The translations under genes and the position numbers were made by a program. The notes beneath the pieces were generated by a model. The model was not told the origin of the DNA, did no database searches, and worked only from the letters and a program-made list of their open reading frames with translations. Shown piece by piece: positions 5,547 through 6,918 of a stretch of DNA of 6,918 nt. The stretch's first letter is position 1; each line of letters begins with the position of its first letter. Source of the DNA: an uncultured Clostridia bacterium (GTDB lineage: Bacteria > Bacillota > Clostridia > Oscillospirales > CAG-272). The stretch is from positions 1-6,918 of the forward strand of contig CAJGCD010000072.1 in the NCBI GenBank assembly GCA_904501715.1, read 5' to 3'.

Positions 5547-6764
5547 AAAGTTGCCCACGTACAAAGGCAAAGTGTACCGCGATATTCAGAAGGATACGGC
5601 AACAATTTTGAAAATGAAGTCTTATTCCCTCGCAACGCAAGATTTGCGGTTGATAACATTGTATATGATGCGAAAGGCACGCCTACAATCTATTTAACGG
5701 AGGTTACAAATGAACAAACAACAGATGGTAGAGGAAAAACTGAAGGAGATGTTTCGGGAGATCATTCAAGAAAATCACGATCATCCAATGAAAGTGATAA
5801 GACCGAAGTGCAACGACTGTCAACACAGGATACCAAGAACGTCGAAATGCAAACTCCTATATCCCAACGGAATTCCAGACGAGATATTCGTAGAGAATCC
5901 GAACTGCGAGGAGTTCAAACAAAAGTAAAGCACTCCCGCAAAGTCGGAACCAACAAAGTATCCGTCAGTGAGCTTCAGTTGGCAAAGCTAAAAGCTAATT
6001 ATGAAGGTAAAAAGGTATTTAACCAAACTGACGTTAATAAGGAAACATCATTGAATGACAATGACGCTACACTATACAACATATCCAATTACAATCGCTT
6101 CGGTTGGGCAAGAGTAGCTAGAGCTATATCAAAGAATGAGCTTGACGATTTGTATTCCAAAATACACGAAAAAGGCTCTCCAAAGAAGTTTCCTCAATCC
6201 TCAAACGGTGAAGCAATCATTGAGATAAACGATGATCTACACGCCTTACTAAACGTTGATAACGTATTCGTCTTTGTAACGGGAACAAAAAGCAGCCCCG
6301 AAATCACGAGAATAGTTAGAGTAGAATTTTTTGATGAAGATTCAATAGATTTTTTCAGAAAGGATATTTATGAAAGAAACAGCAATAGAGCGCTTGAAGC
6401 TTTTACACGAAGCTTGGGCGAGGAATTTATCCGATACTTCAATAGAAGCAGTAGTGCAAATTATAGAGAATACACGAACCAATATTGGTCACAGCGCAGC
6501 CGAAGCGAAAGCAAAGAAAATACGCGAATTGATAGAAACGGGGATATCGGAACAGGAGCTTCTCAAAAAGCTCAAGGAAATATAAAACACTCCCGCAAAG
6601 AAAACTCCGACTATTCCCTTTCCTCTGGGGACAAGGCTTCTTTGAATGACGAGCTCAGACAGTTAGCTTTTTATGACGATTTGGACATCAAAGAAGACAT
6701 GTACGATACTCATCCTATTACTGACGAACCGCCAAAGGAAAACAAGGTTATAATTTCATTGTAA
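5547..6764 (+). CDS. 5'-broken large frame: ART end, linker, intact unknown domain, linker, C-terminal tail
   Basis: Frame 0 is open from 5547 to the TAA at 6762-6764 (405 codons). No good start is seen; the GTG at 5808 often taken as a start has no Shine-Dalgarno and falls in the linker, so this is best read as the 3' part of the longer toxin gene. Order: ART C-terminus (to about 5712); Arg/Ser-rich linker (SQRNSRRDIRRESELRG) to KVKHSRK at 5922-5942; a helical stretch (SELQLAKLKANYEGKK); an intact domain from about 6090 to 6460 with YNRFGWARV, EIINDDLHAL-like strands around 6215 and VRVEFFDED followed by FFRKDIYE; a second linker (SQRSRSESKENT); IKHSRKE at 6582; and an acidic tail ending KVIISL. 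I do not know the central domain; similar FGWxRV stretches occur, as I recall, in phage-associated proteins of gut Clostridia. The frame overlaps two small ORFs in +1. Confidence 0.6.
   Translation, partial: KVAHVQRQSVPRYSEGYGNNFENEVLFPRNARFAVDNIVYDAKGTPTIYLTEVTNEQTTDGRGKTEGDVSGDHSRKSRSSNESDKTEVQRLSTQDTKNVEMQTPISQRNSRRDIRRESELRGVQTKVKHSRKVGTNKVSVSELQLAKLKANYEGKKVFNQTDVNKETSLNDNDATLYNISNYNRFGWARVARAISKNELDDLYSKIHEKGSPKKFPQSSNGEAIIEINDDLHALLNVDNVFVFVTGTKSSPEITRIVRVEFFDEDSIDFFRKDIYERNSNRALEAFTRSLGEEFIRYFNRSSSANYREYTNQYWSQRSRSESKENTRIDRNGDIGTGASQKAQGNIKHSRKENSDYSLSSGDKASLNDELRQLAFYDDLDIKEDMYDTHPITDEPPKENKVIISL
5710..5928 (+). CDS. Small overlapping ORF 2 (72 aa), four-Cys putative zinc-binding protein
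   Basis: GGAGG at 5699-5703 lies 6 bases before ATG 5710. The N-terminal 25 residues form a charged helix (MVEEKLKEMFREIIQE); the rest has CNDC at 34-37, C47 and C66, with YPNGIPDEI at 51-59. The C-x2-C ... C ... Y-P-x-G-I-P pattern resembles, from memory, short Cys-rich proteins encoded next to phage MuF/head genes; no family name is claimed. Zn binding by the four Cys is inference. The gene begins at the T-N-E codons closing the ART domain and ends at TAA formed by GTA-AAG of the large frame's V-K-H-S motif, exactly as ORF 1 does. It is shifted +1 against the large frame, whose product here is Arg/Ser-rich and low in hydrophobics, suggesting the small frame is the constrained one. Confidence 0.68.
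   Translation: MNKQQMVEEKLKEMFREIIQENHDHPMKVIRPKCNDCQHRIPRTSKCKLLYPNGIPDEIFVENPNCEEFKQK
5916..5942 (+). repeat. KHSRKE box 2
   Basis: Second recurrent box. It encodes TKVKHSRK in the large frame and the last residues plus TAA of small ORF 2 in +1. Nearly identical to 4741-4767. Confidence 0.75.
6370..6585 (+). CDS. Small overlapping ORF 3 (71 aa), helical, function unknown
   Basis: AGAAAGGA at 6357-6364 lies 5 bases before ATG 6370. The product looks all-helical and amphipathic: MKETAIERLKLLHEAWARNL, then SIEAVVQIIENTR, AAEAKAKKIRELIE and a Leu/Lys-rich end SEQELLKKLKEI. No Cys, signal peptide or membrane segment is seen, and I recognise no family. It is shifted +1 within the large frame, starting inside the last part of the unknown domain and ending at TAA formed by ATA-AAA of the third I-K-H-S motif. 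The geometry repeats that of ORFs 1 and 2, though the protein is unrelated to them by eye. Here the large frame is also partly a structured domain, so true dual coding would be needed; expression is unproven. Confidence 0.5.
   Translation: MKETAIERLKLLHEAWARNLSDTSIEAVVQIIENTRTNIGHSAAEAKAKKIRELIETGISEQELLKKLKEI
6582..6612 (+). repeat. KHSRKE box 3
   Basis: Third recurrent box, matching 4750-4780 at 27 of 31 positions. It encodes IKHSRKENSD in the large frame and the stop of small ORF 3 in +1. A short acidic tail of the large frame follows. Confidence 0.75.
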
Positions 6765-6777
6765 AAACCCCGAGGAT

Positions 6778-6918
6778 TGAACTGCCCCAAATTGTGCGGA
6801 CAGAACAAAAAGCCCCTTGTGGGTAGCATATTTAACAATTAGGCAACGAACTGACATCGCTTTTCGAGTGGTGTCAGTTTTGTTTTGAGTTGGATACGTT
6901 CGTTGTTGTAAAAGCGTA
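6778..6918. mobile_element. End of an IS3-family (IS150-like) insertion sequence, continuing past the window
   Basis: TGAACTGCCCCAAATTGTGC starting at 6778 resembles the terminal repeats of IS150-group elements (5' TG, then ACTG, then a C run), and the transposase C-terminus on the minus strand ends at 6839, with about 60 bases between stop and IS tip, a normal layout. A weak hairpin with a T run for the minus strand lies around 6803-6826. The element sits 13 bases after the stop of the accessory frame. The other end, the second inverted repeat and the target duplication are outside the window, so the exact tip is a prediction. Confidence 0.8.
6839..6918 (-). CDS. IS3-family transposase (OrfB, integrase core) C-terminus, partial
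   Basis: On the minus strand, codons from 6916 down to the TAA at 6841-6839 read RFYNNERIQLKTKLTPLEKR and then CQFVA. The pattern Y-N-x-E-R-I-Q, then K-L-T-P-x-E-x-R, is the usual end of the DDE integrase-core transposase of IS150-like elements. Only 25 residues are in the window; the catalytic DDE residues lie beyond the edge. In full-length elements this protein is made as an OrfAB fusion by frameshifting, which cannot be checked here. Identification is by this motif only but is distinctive. Confidence 0.87.
   Translation of the reverse strand, partial: RFYNNERIQLKTKLTPLEKRCQFVA

Larger units (their letters stand above)
5329..5723 (+). pseudogene. ADP-ribosyltransferase toxin domain (copy 2) with internal deletion
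   Basis: Frame 1 gives the linker SRKVENKTANTVDLQSEKVY, then a recognisable ART exoenzyme N-half: LTDDEIGSILTYKSGESYTL, then NAKLREG, NNLDKALEKLP and YKGKVYR. The Arg of VYR (codon 5578-5580) is the expected catalytic Arg of the R-S-E class. The domain end lies in frame 0: NNFENEVLFPRNARFAVDNI, then GTPTIYLTEV. Its E-N-E (5610-5618) fits the ExE motif. Only about ten codons separate Arg from ExE, so the middle part with the Ser-Thr-Ser strand is gone, and the join (about 5581-5598) is out of frame. No active ART can form. Such domains modify host targets with NAD in intact relatives. The frame-1 ORF running to 5697 is non-native after the join. Confidence 0.7.

Noticed and set aside
5581..5598. 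Programmed frameshift joining the two ART halves
   Set aside because: No slippery heptamer or stem is evident, and a simple shift would not restore the missing middle of the domain; a deletion explains it better.
4318..6612. CRISPR array or phage attachment repeats
   Set aside because: The repeats are few, unevenly spaced, coding in one frame and imperfect; there are no regular spacers and no integrase or tRNA gene in the window.

Overview
The window reads as chromosomal DNA of a spore-forming Clostridia, probably of the Ruminococcaceae/Oscillospiraceae type. This rests on a der-HAD-obg gene run, a complete cotJA-cotJB-cotJC spore-coat operon, strong Shine-Dalgarno sites and Firmicutes-like phage toxin remnants. 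Genus-level assignment is inference.

Region 1 (1-2870) is a tight housekeeping run. It holds the 3' two thirds of der (ribosome-assembly GTPase), a HAD hydrolase that overlaps it by 4 bases, and obg (50S-assembly/stress GTPase) 3 bases further on. It closes with a near-ideal intrinsic terminator. Two ribosome GTPases flank a small phosphatase-like gene in what looks like one transcript.

Region 2 (2871-4305) is the cotJ operon: a possible SigE-type promoter, then cotJA, cotJB (GTG start overlapping the cotJA end) and cotJC (manganese-catalase-like, all expected metal ligands present), then a terminator. CotJA and CotJB both carry Cys-rich N-terminal extensions.

Region 3 (4306-6777) is visibly more AT-rich and accessory. 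I read it as a decayed tandem array of toxin-type modules of the kind found at the C-termini of MuF-like phage or polymorphic toxin proteins. In order it holds: a very decayed ADP-ribosyltransferase (ART) end; a linker; a degraded nuclease-like (BECR-type) domain with frameshifts and a stop; a second ART, which keeps its catalytic Arg and ExE but has lost the middle; a second linker; an intact domain I cannot name, marked by F-G-W-A-R-V; a third linker; and a short C-terminal tail. The copies are tied together by repeated linker DNA.

The most striking feature is in the three linkers. Each one also encodes, in the +1 frame, a small protein of 70-72 residues. Each small frame has its own Shine-Dalgarno site, and each stops at a TAA formed by the codons for the recurrent (V/I)-K-H-S motif of the large frame. 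The small frames look like ordinary proteins (one is a four-Cys zinc-binding candidate), whereas the large frame in at least two of the linkers is Arg/Ser/Gly-rich. This nested, repeated dual coding is the best candidate for something undescribed here.

Region 4 (6778-6918) is the end of an IS3-family (IS150-like) insertion sequence, with the C-terminus of its transposase on the minus strand. It lies 13 bases after the stop of the last accessory frame.
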